Below, one piece after another: positions 8,863 through 17,649 of a DNA stretch of 33,597 nt. The stretch is from positions 1-33,597 of the forward strand of contig JAAYHD010000036.1 of NCBI GenBank assembly GCA_012735495.1. Direction: 5' to 3'. This DNA comes from Clostridiales bacterium (lineage in GTDB: Bacteria; Bacillota; Clostridia; Lachnospirales; Lachnospiraceae). The notes below the pieces were generated by a model. It was not told where the DNA came from and made no database searches. It was given only the letters and a program-made list of their open reading frames with translations. Position numbers and translations under genes: made by a program. Every line of letters starts with the position of its first letter. Positions within the stretch are counted from its first letter, which is position 1.

Positions 8863-8868
8863 GTGTAT

Positions 8869-8898
8869 ATTTTATTATATCTCAACTTGCCCTGTCAA
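8869..8898 (-). promoter_or_regulatory. Promoter of the aspS-gatCAB operon
   Basis: A perfect -35 box TTGACA (8893-8898) is followed after 18 bases by TAAAAT (8869-8874). A start at about 8862 gives a leader of roughly 360 bases that includes all of stem I of the T-box, which supports this choice. Other AT-rich -10 options with shorter spacing exist. Confidence 0.7.
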
Positions 8899-8962
8899 CA
8901 ATAATTTTGCGTTATATGAAAACCGTCCCATATTTGATGGCGGTGGCAGGATTCCGGAATGG

Positions 8963-9655
8963 TTATATACCCAGTGTCCAGTCGGAATTATGGAAATTTA
9001 AAATACACATCCGTGTTGGTGCCTTTTCAGCTTGTGTCCTTGTTTTCAAGAATTTTATTGTATTGCCTATCTGTTCTATATGCGCCTTATCAGCCCATAG
9101 AATAAGGTAATAGTACAATGAACCATTTATATTAACTGCTTCCGGGTATTTAACGATCAGTCCTGCCTGGTTTTTCATTTCTTCCGGTTGGTCGGCCGAA
9201 GGCAAAATGAGTCTTGCTTCCTGTCCGTCGATTATTCGATTGATGATTTTCGGGTCGGATCCGTAAGGATTCAGCATATGAAATGCGTCATTTTTCGCCG
9301 CATCATCGATTGTCATATTTTTGCCTTCAATTGCTCCAACCTGGAAAAAGCCATCCTTGCCTTCATATCTTTCAATATAGTCCGGATTTGGTTTCCAATT
9401 AGAAGGATATCTCAAGGATATTTTATATTGCCCGGATATGAATGTCTTACTTTCAGACGGATTTGCCGCAAATGCAATCGCAGCCGCGGAAACAACCATA
9501 ACCGCAGCCACTATGACCCAAGATGCGGGTTTCTTGAAATTGAATCCTTTATTTATCTTGGACTTTATATCGCTTAAAGCTAAAGGTTTCGCCGCCAAAA
9601 GCCCTTTTCTTTTCACCGCCGGTGCCAGGTTAAATAAATCCTGCCATAAGTTCAC
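8963..9655 (-). pseudogene. M56/BlaR1-like receptor lacking its peptidase domain
   Basis: The 230-residue protein resembles the C-terminal part of BlaR1/MecR1-type M56 proteins. LALSDIKSKINKGFNFKKPASWVIVAAV corresponds to the usual segment that ends the metallopeptidase domain and enters the last membrane helix (about residues 44-64). It is followed by an extracellular domain (about 75-205) of beta-rich, PsbP-like appearance (SGQYKISLRYPSNW, YYLILWADKAHIEQIGNTI). No HEXXH motif is present. The GTG start has AAAGGAG 8 bases upstream and an in-frame TAA just before it, so the short form could be translated. It may be an internal deletion joining a BlaR1-like N-terminus (MNLWQDLFN) to the tail, or a simple remnant. 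No BlaI-type repressor is nearby. Confidence 0.6.
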
Positions 9656-9813
9656 TTAACCGACTCCTTTATAATATATCCAATTAATATTTTATTTTTA
9701 CATATTATTTTCAGAACATCTTTGCCGTGGTGTTTTCCAAATAAAAAGAATTCCCGCATTAATTCAACTGATCTGCTTTTTTGCGCTTTGCACAGTGTGC
9801 GCTTTCCCGTAAA

Positions 9814-9848
9814 GGTGCCAGGCACCATTATGGGTGGTGCCTGGCACC
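9814..9848. repeat. Nested palindrome GGTGCCAGGCACC / GGTGCCTGGCACC
   Basis: Two 13-base copies (9814-9826 and 9836-9848) are exact reverse complements, and each is itself palindromic around one central base. The unit can form two small hairpins or one 13-bp stem with a nine-base loop. It lies six bases after the TlpA-like gene and carries no U-tract, so it is more like a REP/RAYT-type dispersed repeat than a classical terminator. Part of the same word (GGTGCCAGG) occurs at 9621-9629. Confidence 0.7.
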
Positions 9849-9854
9849 ACCCAT

Positions 9855-10505
9855 CTATTCGGTGATCATATCAATCCCTTTTTCAATCAATTCCATATTA
9901 ATCATACCGCTTGCATAAGCTACAAGGTTACCTTCAGAGTTAATAAAATATGTTACCGGTATTCCTGAGATACCATATGCCATTGCGGCTTCCGAATCGG
10001 TATCAAAATACACAGGGAAGGTATATCCGTTGTCGCTTATATGCTTCTTTGCACTGTCCATTGTCTCCTGTATGCCGTCGGTCAAATTGACCATCATAAA
10101 ATGTATTTCTTCGCCGTATTTCTTATACATCTCCTCAAAATCCGGCATCTCGACCTTACAGTAATAGCACCATGATGCCCAGAAGTTAAGAACGACCGGT
10201 TTCCCCTGCATCTCAGACAGCTTTATTCTGTTGCCGTCAGCATCAAAAACCGAAAAGTCCGGAGCCATGCTTAATTCATCATCCGGCGAATCATTCTGCG
10301 GATTATCCTGTGAATCATTCTGTGACTCCCGGCCGCCTTCGGTACCCGTTTCATCCTTTTGATCCGTTTCATCTTGTTTCTGATCTTGAGTCACCAGGTT
10401 ATCTGGGGCGTACCTGCCGGATAGGCTCCTGTACAAGTAATATACACCAATAAATGCCAGAACCGCAATTAAGACTATAGCAATTAACTTAATTGTTTTA
10501 TTCAT
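9855..10505 (-). CDS. Membrane-anchored TlpA/ResA-like thiol-disulfide oxidoreductase
   Basis: Thioredoxin-fold protein anchored outside the membrane, reducing or exchanging disulfides in exported proteins. The start at 10505 (MNKTIKL) has GGAGG six bases upstream; a longer frame reaching into ccdA is unlikely. About 216 residues: a membrane anchor at 5-24 without lipobox Cys, a charged low-complexity linker rich in D, Q, N and E (about 38-80), then a thioredoxin domain with the active site W-C113-Y-Y-C116 and the cis-proline loop GIPVTYF. It starts 11 bases after ccdA, which would supply its electrons from cytoplasmic thioredoxin. The client protein is unknown; no cytochrome c maturation genes are nearby. 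Confidence 0.9.
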   Translation of the reverse strand: MNKTIKLIAIVLIAVLAFIGVYYLYRSLSGRYAPDNLVTQDQKQDETDQKDETGTEGGRESQNDSQDNPQNDSPDDELSMAPDFSVFDADGNRIKLSEMQGKPVVLNFWASWCYYCKVEMPDFEEMYKKYGEEIHFMMVNLTDGIQETMDSAKKHISDNGYTFPVYFDTDSEAAMAYGISGIPVTYFINSEGNLVAYASGMINMELIEKGIDMITE

Positions 10506-10516
10506 GTAAACCTCCA

Positions 10517-11191
10517 TTATCCAAGTAATGCAAGGAATCGTCCGAGCAAGCCTGTCATCATTAGTATGCCGATTGCGGTTAGTATCCCGCCGCATATCAT
10601 ATTTATCACCGAGTAATGCTTTTTAATCCACCCGAACATACCCTTCAGCTTGTCAATAAGCAATGCGCTTGCAATAAACGGTATGCCGAGCCCGAGGGAA
10701 TAAGCTAAAAGCATAAGAATTCCTTCAATCACATGCCCCCGTTGTGACGCAAGCATCAAGGCGGAGCCGAGAAAAGCTCCCACACAGGGTGTCCACCCGA
10801 CTGAGAAAATGATACCGAACAAAACTGCCGAAATAAAACCGAGTTCTTTCCGGGCAAGCGGATTCTTAATTCCATGAAACAGGTTCAACTTAAATACACC
10901 TAAATAATTGAGCCCGAAGAATACCACGACCAGGCCGGTTGCAATATTAACAGCCACGGTATGCTGCCTTAGAAAGCTTCCGACTGTTCCGGCTAAAGCC
11001 CCAAGCATGACAAAAACCACGGTAAACCCCAGAACGAAGCCCAGCGCGTTGATTAATGTTTTCTTTACCGGGCGTTCCTTCTCTCCCCCTGCAAAATATG
11101 AAATGTATATCGGAAGCATTGGTAAAAGGCAGGGGGATATAAAGGTTATGATGCCTTCAAGAAACGAGATAAAGTATTGCATTGGCGTCAT
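10517..11191 (-). CDS. ccdA: CcdA-type thiol-disulfide transmembrane transporter
   Basis: Polytopic DsbD-beta-like protein that carries reducing equivalents across the membrane. It has 224 residues and six predicted helices. The two redox cysteines stand where the family has them: C21 in SPCLLPMLP of helix 1 and C136 in GWTPCVGAFLG of helix 4. AAGGAG precedes the ATG. It is co-transcribed with the downstream TlpA-like protein, a common reductant-supply pair in Firmicutes. Confidence 0.93.
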   Translation of the reverse strand: MTPMQYFISFLEGIITFISPCLLPMLPIYISYFAGGEKERPVKKTLINALGFVLGFTVVFVMLGALAGTVGSFLRQHTVAVNIATGLVVVFFGLNYLGVFKLNLFHGIKNPLARKELGFISAVLFGIIFSVGWTPCVGAFLGSALMLASQRGHVIEGILMLLAYSLGLGIPFIASALLIDKLKGMFGWIKKHYSVINMICGGILTAIGILMMTGLLGRFLALLG

Positions 11192-11444
11192 TTCTCCTTT
11201 TTAAAATTAAGATAAAAACGGGGCTGAACCTCCACTGATTTATCGTGTTTTTAATCTATCGTGTGTTTATTATATACTGCTATTACACAGTGTTCCGTGA
11301 TGATATCACTAATCATCAGGTAGCTTTCATTTGCAGGATAAACCCATGTCTTTTATTCAGTATAACAATTATACCATTACATTACCTAAAGATTGAATCA
11401 CCTTTTTCGCAAATCTGAAAACAAGCAAAAAAGGCCTCCCTCCA

Positions 11445-12929
11445 TTACAACTCGACACTAAACATATATGCGGTACTGCAGTTATAGTACCCCTTAGGAA
11501 ATACTTCCGCCGTCCAGTACTTATCCGGATACGGGATGTTTACATCCTGGCCCAGTATAATGTTTCGCGTGATATCATACATGGCATCTACGTCATACCC
11601 TCCTCTTTCGTGTATTGCTTCCATATTGCCCGAAAATACGGCAAATGCAAACTGTGAAATGTATGGCGGCCCCGGGACAAAATGACTTTCCATCCTTTGC
11701 GGTGTAAAATCAAAGTAAACAAAGCCTTCAGGTACGGGTGTGTCGGCCTTCATAAAGCGCCCCCAAAAGCCGTGACATCGTTCAACATCCACTCCTCTGC
11801 CATAATGATGCTGAAAAAACACGTCATAATCCCAGCCCGATTTGTATTCACTCATGGTGTCCAGGATGCCAAAAAGCCCCTTAAGGCCTTCGGCAGTATC
11901 CGGTCCGTCACCGTCACAGCTTTCTTTCCCTATAAAACGCATTGCGGGCATTTTCATATACTCAAATTTCACAATCTTAAAGTTTTTCTGCTGTTTTTCA
12001 GCAATATCAGGCATAAATAGTGCCCATTGTACTCTTGCATCGCATTCTTTTAGCAAATTCACATAACCAAAAACATCAACGCTGTCTGCCCCCGTTGGGC
12101 CTGTTTTACCTCCTGCAATCAGCTCACGTATCTTACGGTCACGCATTACTGAGAAATCGGTAAACATCCTTGTAATCACATCTTGAAGTTCATTATATTC
12201 AGTTTTGCCCGACAACTCGTTATCAAATCTGTCTATCGCGTTGAAAACAGCTTCATTAACCATCCCGGAAGGCTCAATTTCTTTCAAATATGCCCTGAGC
12301 TTTGCATTCTGGCTCTTGAATCGCGCAAGTATTCCCTGCATTAGGATTTGCTCATTCTCCACAAGCTTATCATCCGTCCATTCGGAATCGTCAAGAATCC
12401 ATTCGGTCAGGGCATCGAATACATTCGGATTATGTCCTCTTGCCTTAATCGCCCAGTTTACAATTCTCTGATACTTGTCAATGTCAGAGAGCATTTCTTC
12501 TTTTGAGTTTTTAAAATCATTCCAATAAAATTCATCAATAAATGAACGGGACAATTCGAATCCTCCTTGTACGGTAATATTTATTTTCAGAGGATGGAAT
12601 ATTCTGATTTTTTCAGCCTGCACCTTTGATGGCGGAAAACCATGAAATCGCGAAAACGCTTTTGAGAAGCTTTCCTGGGTATCATACTGATAACGCATTG
12701 CGACATCGATAATTTTGCTGCCCGGTTTCAGCAGATCAAGAGCAGCTAAGGTTAGCCGCCGGTTCCTGATATATTCGCCTACCGTTATGCCAAATACCAG
12801 ATGAAAAAGCAGCTGAAAATGGGAACTTGATGTATAAACCTGATTCGAAATTTCATCTATTCTTATCTTTTCATCTATATGTTCCTCGATGTACTGAATG
12901 CTTCTCGATAAGCATTGTATCCAGTTCAT
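11445..12929 (-). CDS. AraC-family transcriptional regulator with large C-terminal domain
   Basis: N-terminal AraC-type DNA-binding domain of two helix-turn-helix motifs (residues about 1-105 from MNWIQCLSRS): EKIRIDEISNQVYTSSSHFQ, GITVGEYIRNRRLTLAA, YDTQESFSKAFSRFHGFPPS. The remaining roughly 390 residues form a long C-terminal part with a helical section (about 150-290) and a beta-rich section that may bind a ligand (MPAMRFIGKES, FVYFDFTPQRMESHFVPG). I chose the ATG at 12929 because the GGGG/GGATGG stretch lies upstream of it; ATGs at 12938 and further upstream are possible. Total about 494 residues, long for AraC proteins but familiar in clostridia. Neighbours are unrelated, so its target is unknown. 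Confidence 0.85.
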   Translation of the reverse strand: MNWIQCLSRSIQYIEEHIDEKIRIDEISNQVYTSSSHFQLLFHLVFGITVGEYIRNRRLTLAALDLLKPGSKIIDVAMRYQYDTQESFSKAFSRFHGFPPSKVQAEKIRIFHPLKINITVQGGFELSRSFIDEFYWNDFKNSKEEMLSDIDKYQRIVNWAIKARGHNPNVFDALTEWILDDSEWTDDKLVENEQILMQGILARFKSQNAKLRAYLKEIEPSGMVNEAVFNAIDRFDNELSGKTEYNELQDVITRMFTDFSVMRDRKIRELIAGGKTGPTGADSVDVFGYVNLLKECDARVQWALFMPDIAEKQQKNFKIVKFEYMKMPAMRFIGKESCDGDGPDTAEGLKGLFGILDTMSEYKSGWDYDVFFQHHYGRGVDVERCHGFWGRFMKADTPVPEGFVYFDFTPQRMESHFVPGPPYISQFAFAVFSGNMEAIHERGGYDVDAMYDITRNIILGQDVNIPYPDKYWTAEVFPKGYYNCSTAYMFSVEL

Positions 12930-13052
12930 TCCATCCATCCCCTTGCAGGCAAGAATATATATTATTAGCATTCAAAAGTCATGTTTTAGAATATGATGTT
13001 TTGTCAGAGACATTAGCATGCCAATATCATACCATGCTTTACCATGAAATCA

Positions 13053-13081
13053 CCCCATGCCCAGCAAAGCAGGGCATGGGG
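13053..13081. terminator. Strong GC-rich hairpin between plsC-like and araC-like genes
   Basis: A perfect 10-bp stem CCCCATGCCC (13053-13062) with GGGCATGGGG (13072-13081) and a nine-base loop lies 17 bases past the acyltransferase stop. The tail is only moderately T-rich on either strand, so terminator function is plausible but not certain. Confidence 0.5.
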
Positions 13082-13097
13082 CTTAGAATACCAACAT

Positions 13098-14357
13098 TTA
13101 CATCGCTATATCATACTTTTTTCTCCGTTGAATTTGCGTCGCTTTATATAGCTCTTCTGTTGCCAATGATATTTTCGTTACGGAGAACTTCTTCGTTTGA
13201 GGATATATATATAAGGTGTCATCATTTGTATTTAAATCCACGCAATCTCCCAACCCGCGATAATTATATTCAATATGACAGGAATAGAGAGATTGGGGCG
13301 TCCAGGTCAATTCATAGGGAGTTGAGTTATGACTTCCTTTTAATATAAATCCCCTCATGTCATGAGTCAGGGTAGCAGGGCCAAGATTAATAAATCCTTT
13401 TGAATCCGGAAGGGAATGAACTATGACTTCACTATTGAAATGATAAATTCCTGCCTCGATCTCCCTTCGTACATTCTCCCTTTCCCACTCATACCAATCC
13501 GGAATATGGGAAAACTCTGTTTCTCCCTCTTCCGCCTTCAATTCTCCCAGGGTTGTCATAGTCCATCTTTTCCCGCAATGATTGCACCAAAGAGTATCCC
13601 CCTTGGAATCCATCTCATATTCCGTAAGACAATTAGGGCACTGGTATAACACCTTATGCAAGCCCTTAGCACGGTTGGGATATTTAATATGAATACCCCT
13701 CTCCTTCTGCCATCTGAAGTCATCATATTCAAACGCCTTGTCTACACCTTCGTTAATCTCATCTACGGTTAACTCACGAATCTGTTCAGGCGTGTATAAA
13801 AGCTTTAATTCCGCCTCTATCGGTTTGGCACCTCGATTTTTCGTATTCCAGAATGGAGAATTGACATGATGCCCATGCATCATCAAGGTAACCACCGGGA
13901 CATTCATTCTCTTGATCAGCTTTCCCAAAGAAGCCGGTAATACAGCATTGGTTCCGCATAAGGAATAGCGGGCTTCCGGGTATAGAACAACGATGTCCCC
14001 CCTTTGAACGGCATGAAGCATATTTTTTACCAGCATCAGATCGTTGGTAAACTTTCTTGTGCAAATACATCCAACCAATCGCATCAGCCATTTCCGCCCG
14101 ATAAACCCGTCAATAGCCACCACATAATTTGCTCTGTGAGGAAAGATAGCCATCGTCATAACCTTAAAATCAAGGAATGAATTATGATTGCATAACAGCA
14201 GATAGGGCGGCTTGATTCCTTCCATGCCGATACGCTTAATTACGGCTTTGTGCCGTAATGTATCAATATAGCTTAAGATCCAGGTTAATGGGCGCAGGTA
14301 ATGCTGCTGCCTTAGAGGCGGTAGCTTCGTATTAAATCTTTTAAAATCACCTATCAT
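13098..14357 (-). CDS. PlsC-like 1-acylglycerol-3-phosphate acyltransferase with zinc ribbon
   Basis: Membrane-associated acyltransferase fold transferring an acyl chain to lysophosphatidate or a related lipid. The catalytic HX4D motif is NH58NSFLD63 and the acceptor-binding motif is YPEARYS (about 126-132), a variant of the usual FPEGTRS. Residues 240-261 form a four-cysteine zinc ribbon (CPNC and CNHC), not part of standard PlsC. After it comes a beta-rich C-terminal domain (about 285-400) of unknown type. At 419 residues it is nearly twice the length of housekeeping PlsC, so I regard it as an accessory lipid acyltransferase. The gene stands alone with a plausible AAGGG site before the ATG. 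Confidence 0.82.
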   Translation of the reverse strand: MIGDFKRFNTKLPPLRQQHYLRPLTWILSYIDTLRHKAVIKRIGMEGIKPPYLLLCNHNSFLDFKVMTMAIFPHRANYVVAIDGFIGRKWLMRLVGCICTRKFTNDLMLVKNMLHAVQRGDIVVLYPEARYSLCGTNAVLPASLGKLIKRMNVPVVTLMMHGHHVNSPFWNTKNRGAKPIEAELKLLYTPEQIRELTVDEINEGVDKAFEYDDFRWQKERGIHIKYPNRAKGLHKVLYQCPNCLTEYEMDSKGDTLWCNHCGKRWTMTTLGELKAEEGETEFSHIPDWYEWERENVRREIEAGIYHFNSEVIVHSLPDSKGFINLGPATLTHDMRGFILKGSHNSTPYELTWTPQSLYSCHIEYNYRGLGDCVDLNTNDDTLYIYPQTKKFSVTKISLATEELYKATQIQRRKKYDIAM

Positions 14358-14510
14358 ATTTTTATACCCTTATATCGTTATACGAGTCCTCTCCTAATAA
14401 ATTTATTTTTATTTTATTTTATTTTTATTATATCTTAATAAACTGTAACCGACAAGATATATCTGATTATGATTTCACTGTATAAAATACCTTTTGGTTC
14501 CTGTCTTTAA

Positions 14511-14642
14511 TCCATCTTAAAACACCTTGGGCTATTGGCTGACAAATTGCCATTACAATGGATTATGATATTTTCAGGCATTGCTCTAATAATCGTCGCA
14601 TGGATGACTTACCGGGATCCTTATCTGAAAAGAATTAGATAG
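14511..14642 (+). pseudogene. C-terminal remnant of an MFS-type transporter
   Basis: A 43-codon plus-strand frame ends in TAG. It reads GLLADKLPLQW, then a hydrophobic helix (IMIFSGIALIIVAWMTY) and a basic tail RDPYLKRIR. A LADK loop followed by the last helix and a short charged end is typical of major facilitator permeases. An in-frame stop (TAA at 14508-14510) precedes it and no start or ribosome binding site exists. A GC-rich inverted repeat (GGCGGC/GCCGCC) follows at 14645-14661. Neither the family nor the substrate can be proven from such a short piece. Confidence 0.5.
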
Positions 14643-14751
14643 GAGGCGGCCAGCTGCCGCCCCCTACCAGATTGTCCCAGGCTAACTATAGCCCGGCACC
14701 GTGTCTTACACGGTGCACAAAGAAGGATTGGTTCTAATTATGAAAGCAAAA

Positions 14752-14928
14752 TTACTCTAGATAGCTATCCATTAGGGTTTTTAGCCTAGCTGCTTGTGAA
14801 TCCAACATTTTGGAATCTCCATAGCAGCAGTTATAAGGATCAATTACAGCCACTGCTTCCGTAGCCTCGTTGTTCAGTATAATATTCCATGTATTATAGT
14901 CGCCATGTATCAGGCTAGCCTTTGCCTT
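14752..14928 (-). pseudogene. C-terminal remnant of an aminoglycoside-phosphotransferase-like kinase
   Basis: The minus-strand frame encodes LIHGDYNTWNII, NNEATEAVAVIDP and ends in LMDSYLE. HGDYNTWN is the catalytic-loop signature of APH/fructosamine-kinase/choline-kinase folds (HGDxxxxN) and VIDP is the matching metal-binding Asp segment. About 58 codons survive; the frame is blocked upstream by TGA, and the GH74 stop lies only a few bases away. The N-lobe is missing, so the gene is dead. Together with the MFS remnant it fills the 577-base stretch between plsC and GH74. Confidence 0.72.
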
Positions 14929-14934
14929 TCATTT

Positions 14935-17301
14935 CTATTTCACAATTTCACTGTACACTATACCAAGTCCGACAGTGCCCATATACACTTTCCCATATTC
15001 ATTCATATCACCAACTACAAAGTTACCGTTTCCGGGACCTCCAAATTGGTTTTGGTCATCATTAATGCGGACCCATGTTGTCCCGAAATCTTCCGAGGCA
15101 AATAATCCTTCAGTATCCGGATCTGAAGTAAGACTTCCCCACATATAAATCACATAAGGTCTTCCTTCATTTTTGGGTTTTCCCACTCCAACAGCTTGAC
15201 ATGTCTCAACATTTCTAAAAGTGGTAAAGGTTTCACCATAATTCAGCGAAACTGACAATCCGCCCTTACCCTTTGGAATCAGGATGACGCCTTCCTGACC
15301 GGGAAAGACGGTAAATCTAATTCCACCGCTTAGTATAATATCACGGGAACTGAATGTTCTTCCTCCATCTGTGCTGATGTAGAATGATCTTCCGTTGCAG
15401 GCATATACATAGTCTGGATTTACGGGATCCCACATCAGATATGCACAATCTATTAAGCCTTTACATTCTTCCCATGTAGCGCCCTCATCTTTCGTATAGT
15501 AAGTATAAAATCCATTGGCCGGACTCCAGATAATGGTGGAAGCATCGGGAGAAATGGCAGCATATCCGCCGTATGCTTTATCAGAACCAATTACTCTGGG
15601 AACACTTTTAAGTCCCTTCCAGGTTGCTCCTGCATCTTTCGTATACAGAATCGGAGAAGTTTCTGTAGTGGATACACGCACCCAGTGATCTTTTGCATTG
15701 TAAGCATAAGCAATGCTGCAATTCGTTCCATTCGCGCTTTTAAATTGAATACCATATTCGTGAACATCCTCATGAATAAATCCGCAATAATCACCAATTA
15801 CGGATAACACACTGCCGCTGGGAATGCTAACCAGATCCAAAGGGACCGTCTCCTCTATGCCCTTTGCATTAAAGTAGAAATTCTTTGTCTCATCCCAGAT
15901 ATTGTCACAACTAAAAATACCATTTCCTGATGTAACAAAGATTCTATTCGGGTCAAATGGATCAATCATTAAAGAACCGCACCAGTGAATTGAACTATTC
16001 ATGATCCATGGATTACCATTTGCGTCCATGGTCATATTTTTCATAATATTGGTCCATGTTTTACCGCCATCCTTAGAGATATAGAAAACATCGCCCCATG
16101 AACCGTTAGGTTGTTGCTGCCAAGTATTAATCGTGCAGCATACCATGCGGTCAGCATTGGTAGGATCACTTACAACATCACCAATTGGCCGGCCGTCAGC
16201 AGGTGAAATATCCTCTGCTGTTTTTGTGTTTGGATCATATCGATATATACCGCCATTGCTGCCGTTCGACGGGCCTTCTTGATCAGCATAGGCAATTAAA
16301 AGTTTACCGTTTGCATCCATTTTCATACGTTGCGGCATCCAGTTCTTTGGCAAACCGGATACCGGAGTCCACGTTGCGCCGCCATCCTCCGTTACAAATA
16401 CGTTGTCATCATTAACTCTTGATATTGCCACAAAAATCCTTTGCGTAGCAGACCCCTCTTTACCGGTTGACTTATCAAAGACGACACTGTTTATACCATT
16501 CCTATTAGCAGTAGTGTTAATCTCAAAGGATCTGACCTTTTCCCAGGTATTGCCCCCATCCGTACTTTTTACAAGCCCGCCGGTACGGCCTCCACAGTAT
16601 ATGATATTGCCGTCATTCGGATCCACGGCAATCCGTTCGCCATTTTGCCTTCCCATGCCATTACCGTGTACCCTGATCAGATCAGATACATCAACCTGTC
16701 TTAAGGTATCGCCATAATCCTCTGATATGTAAATTACTGTTTTATTGTTGCTGAAATACTCGCATCCTGCCACCATGTATACTTTGTTCGGTGAACTGGG
16801 ATCAACAGCAAGTCCATCTATACTAAGTAAACCTTTATCCGCAGCGCTGACGCCATAATGCAGTGACTTCCAGGATTTCGTTTCCTCAACCCACCGATAA
16901 GCCCCTCCTACGTCAGTTCTTGCAAAAAACAGGTTCTTTTCTGTTGGAGCACTGATTAATCCGGTTACAAATCCGCCGCCTCCGATAGCCACTTGACCAA
17001 AGGTAAATGTTTCATCCGCCAATGTTGATTCGCCGTCGTTTATCTCATATACAGGTAAAGTCATAATATCCGGTCCCTTTTCTTCATTTGTTTGATTTCC
17101 AACTGTTTCTTTTCCATCATCCTTTGCCTCTATTTCTTCATCATTTGTTTCTATTTCCTCATCCCTTATTTCTATTTCTTCATCCTCTGTTTCTTCCTGA
17201 TTAACATCACTTCCCTTTGATTTACATCCAACTAAAAAGGTTATCCCCATTATAATAATTAATATGAAAACAATTAGCTTACGGTACCCATTACATTCCA
17301 T
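14935..17301 (-). CDS. GH74 xyloglucanase-like surface lipoprotein
   Basis: Glycoside hydrolase of family 74, cleaving the beta-1,4-glucan backbone of xyloglucan by inversion, attached to the outer face of the membrane. The lipobox LVGC puts the lipidated Cys at 26. Residues 31-75 are an acidic spacer with four imperfect EIE/DEEIE repeats. From about 100 on there are two seven-bladed propellers with many Asp-box-like STDGG..W repeats. IGGGGFVTGL and FARTD130VGGAYRW match the first catalytic region of clostridial Xgh74A, and IGD504YCGFIHEDV matches its second catalytic Asp loop. The end (GLGIVYSEIVK) also fits. No CBM or dockerin is present. GGGGAGG precedes the ATG. It is monocistronic and not adjacent to the GH130 operon. 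Confidence 0.92.
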   Translation of the reverse strand: MECNGYRKLIVFILIIIMGITFLVGCKSKGSDVNQEETEDEEIEIRDEEIETNDEEIEAKDDGKETVGNQTNEEKGPDIMTLPVYEINDGESTLADETFTFGQVAIGGGGFVTGLISAPTEKNLFFARTDVGGAYRWVEETKSWKSLHYGVSAADKGLLSIDGLAVDPSSPNKVYMVAGCEYFSNNKTVIYISEDYGDTLRQVDVSDLIRVHGNGMGRQNGERIAVDPNDGNIIYCGGRTGGLVKSTDGGNTWEKVRSFEINTTANRNGINSVVFDKSTGKEGSATQRIFVAISRVNDDNVFVTEDGGATWTPVSGLPKNWMPQRMKMDANGKLLIAYADQEGPSNGSNGGIYRYDPNTKTAEDISPADGRPIGDVVSDPTNADRMVCCTINTWQQQPNGSWGDVFYISKDGGKTWTNIMKNMTMDANGNPWIMNSSIHWCGSLMIDPFDPNRIFVTSGNGIFSCDNIWDETKNFYFNAKGIEETVPLDLVSIPSGSVLSVIGDYCGFIHEDVHEYGIQFKSANGTNCSIAYAYNAKDHWVRVSTTETSPILYTKDAGATWKGLKSVPRVIGSDKAYGGYAAISPDASTIIWSPANGFYTYYTKDEGATWEECKGLIDCAYLMWDPVNPDYVYACNGRSFYISTDGGRTFSSRDIILSGGIRFTVFPGQEGVILIPKGKGGLSVSLNYGETFTTFRNVETCQAVGVGKPKNEGRPYVIYMWGSLTSDPDTEGLFASEDFGTTWVRINDDQNQFGGPGNGNFVVGDMNEYGKVYMGTVGLGIVYSEIVK

Positions 17302-17574
17302 ATGTTTATATCCTCCCCATAAATTAATTAAAAAAACTTATCAGTTCTATTTTATTAAATCTTATTCAATATCTAAAGTAAATGTATTATTCTTAATATT
17401 CTTTGTCTTTTATTGGCAATTCTTCATTAATTATAAGACCTGTTTTTCAATTGTTTTCTGTGTTTTTAGCTGACCAGCGAATATATGAAGAAAAACCTGT
17501 AAATACAGATCTTCTATGATAATTAATGGTCTAAAGTATATTTAACTTTATGTACAGTTTTCTTTTCTCTTGCC
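17302..17574. other. Gene-free AT-rich stretch upstream of the GH74 gene
   Basis: No coding frame is supported here. It probably carries the GH74 promoter: a TTTACT/TTTAAT pair with 17-base spacing can be read on the minus strand at about 17353-17381, but it is weak in such AT-rich DNA. No clear operator was found. Confidence 0.4.
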
Positions 17575-17615
17575 ATAAAAATAGGCCTTCTTATGATTTA
17601 TATCATAGAAGACCT
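17575..17615 (-). terminator. Rho-independent terminator of the HTH regulator gene
   Basis: On the minus strand AGGTCTTCTATGAT pairs with ATCATAAGAAGGCCT (one mismatch) around a short loop and is followed by ATTTTTAT. It lies about 35 bases after the stop of the XRE-type gene. Confidence 0.75.
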
Positions 17616-17649
17616 AATAATTCTTTATTTACAAAAAATCTTTCATAGG

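Noticed and set aside
9814-9848. Hairpin read as the terminator of the ccdA/TlpA operon
   Set aside because: There is no T-tract on either side, and the nested palindrome structure fits a dispersed repeat better, although a terminating effect is not excluded.
17107-17195. Short tandem repeats resembling a CRISPR or minisatellite
   Set aside because: They are in-frame EIE/DEEIE codons of the GH74 spacer, with no spacers of constant length; no CRISPR array is visible anywhere in the window.
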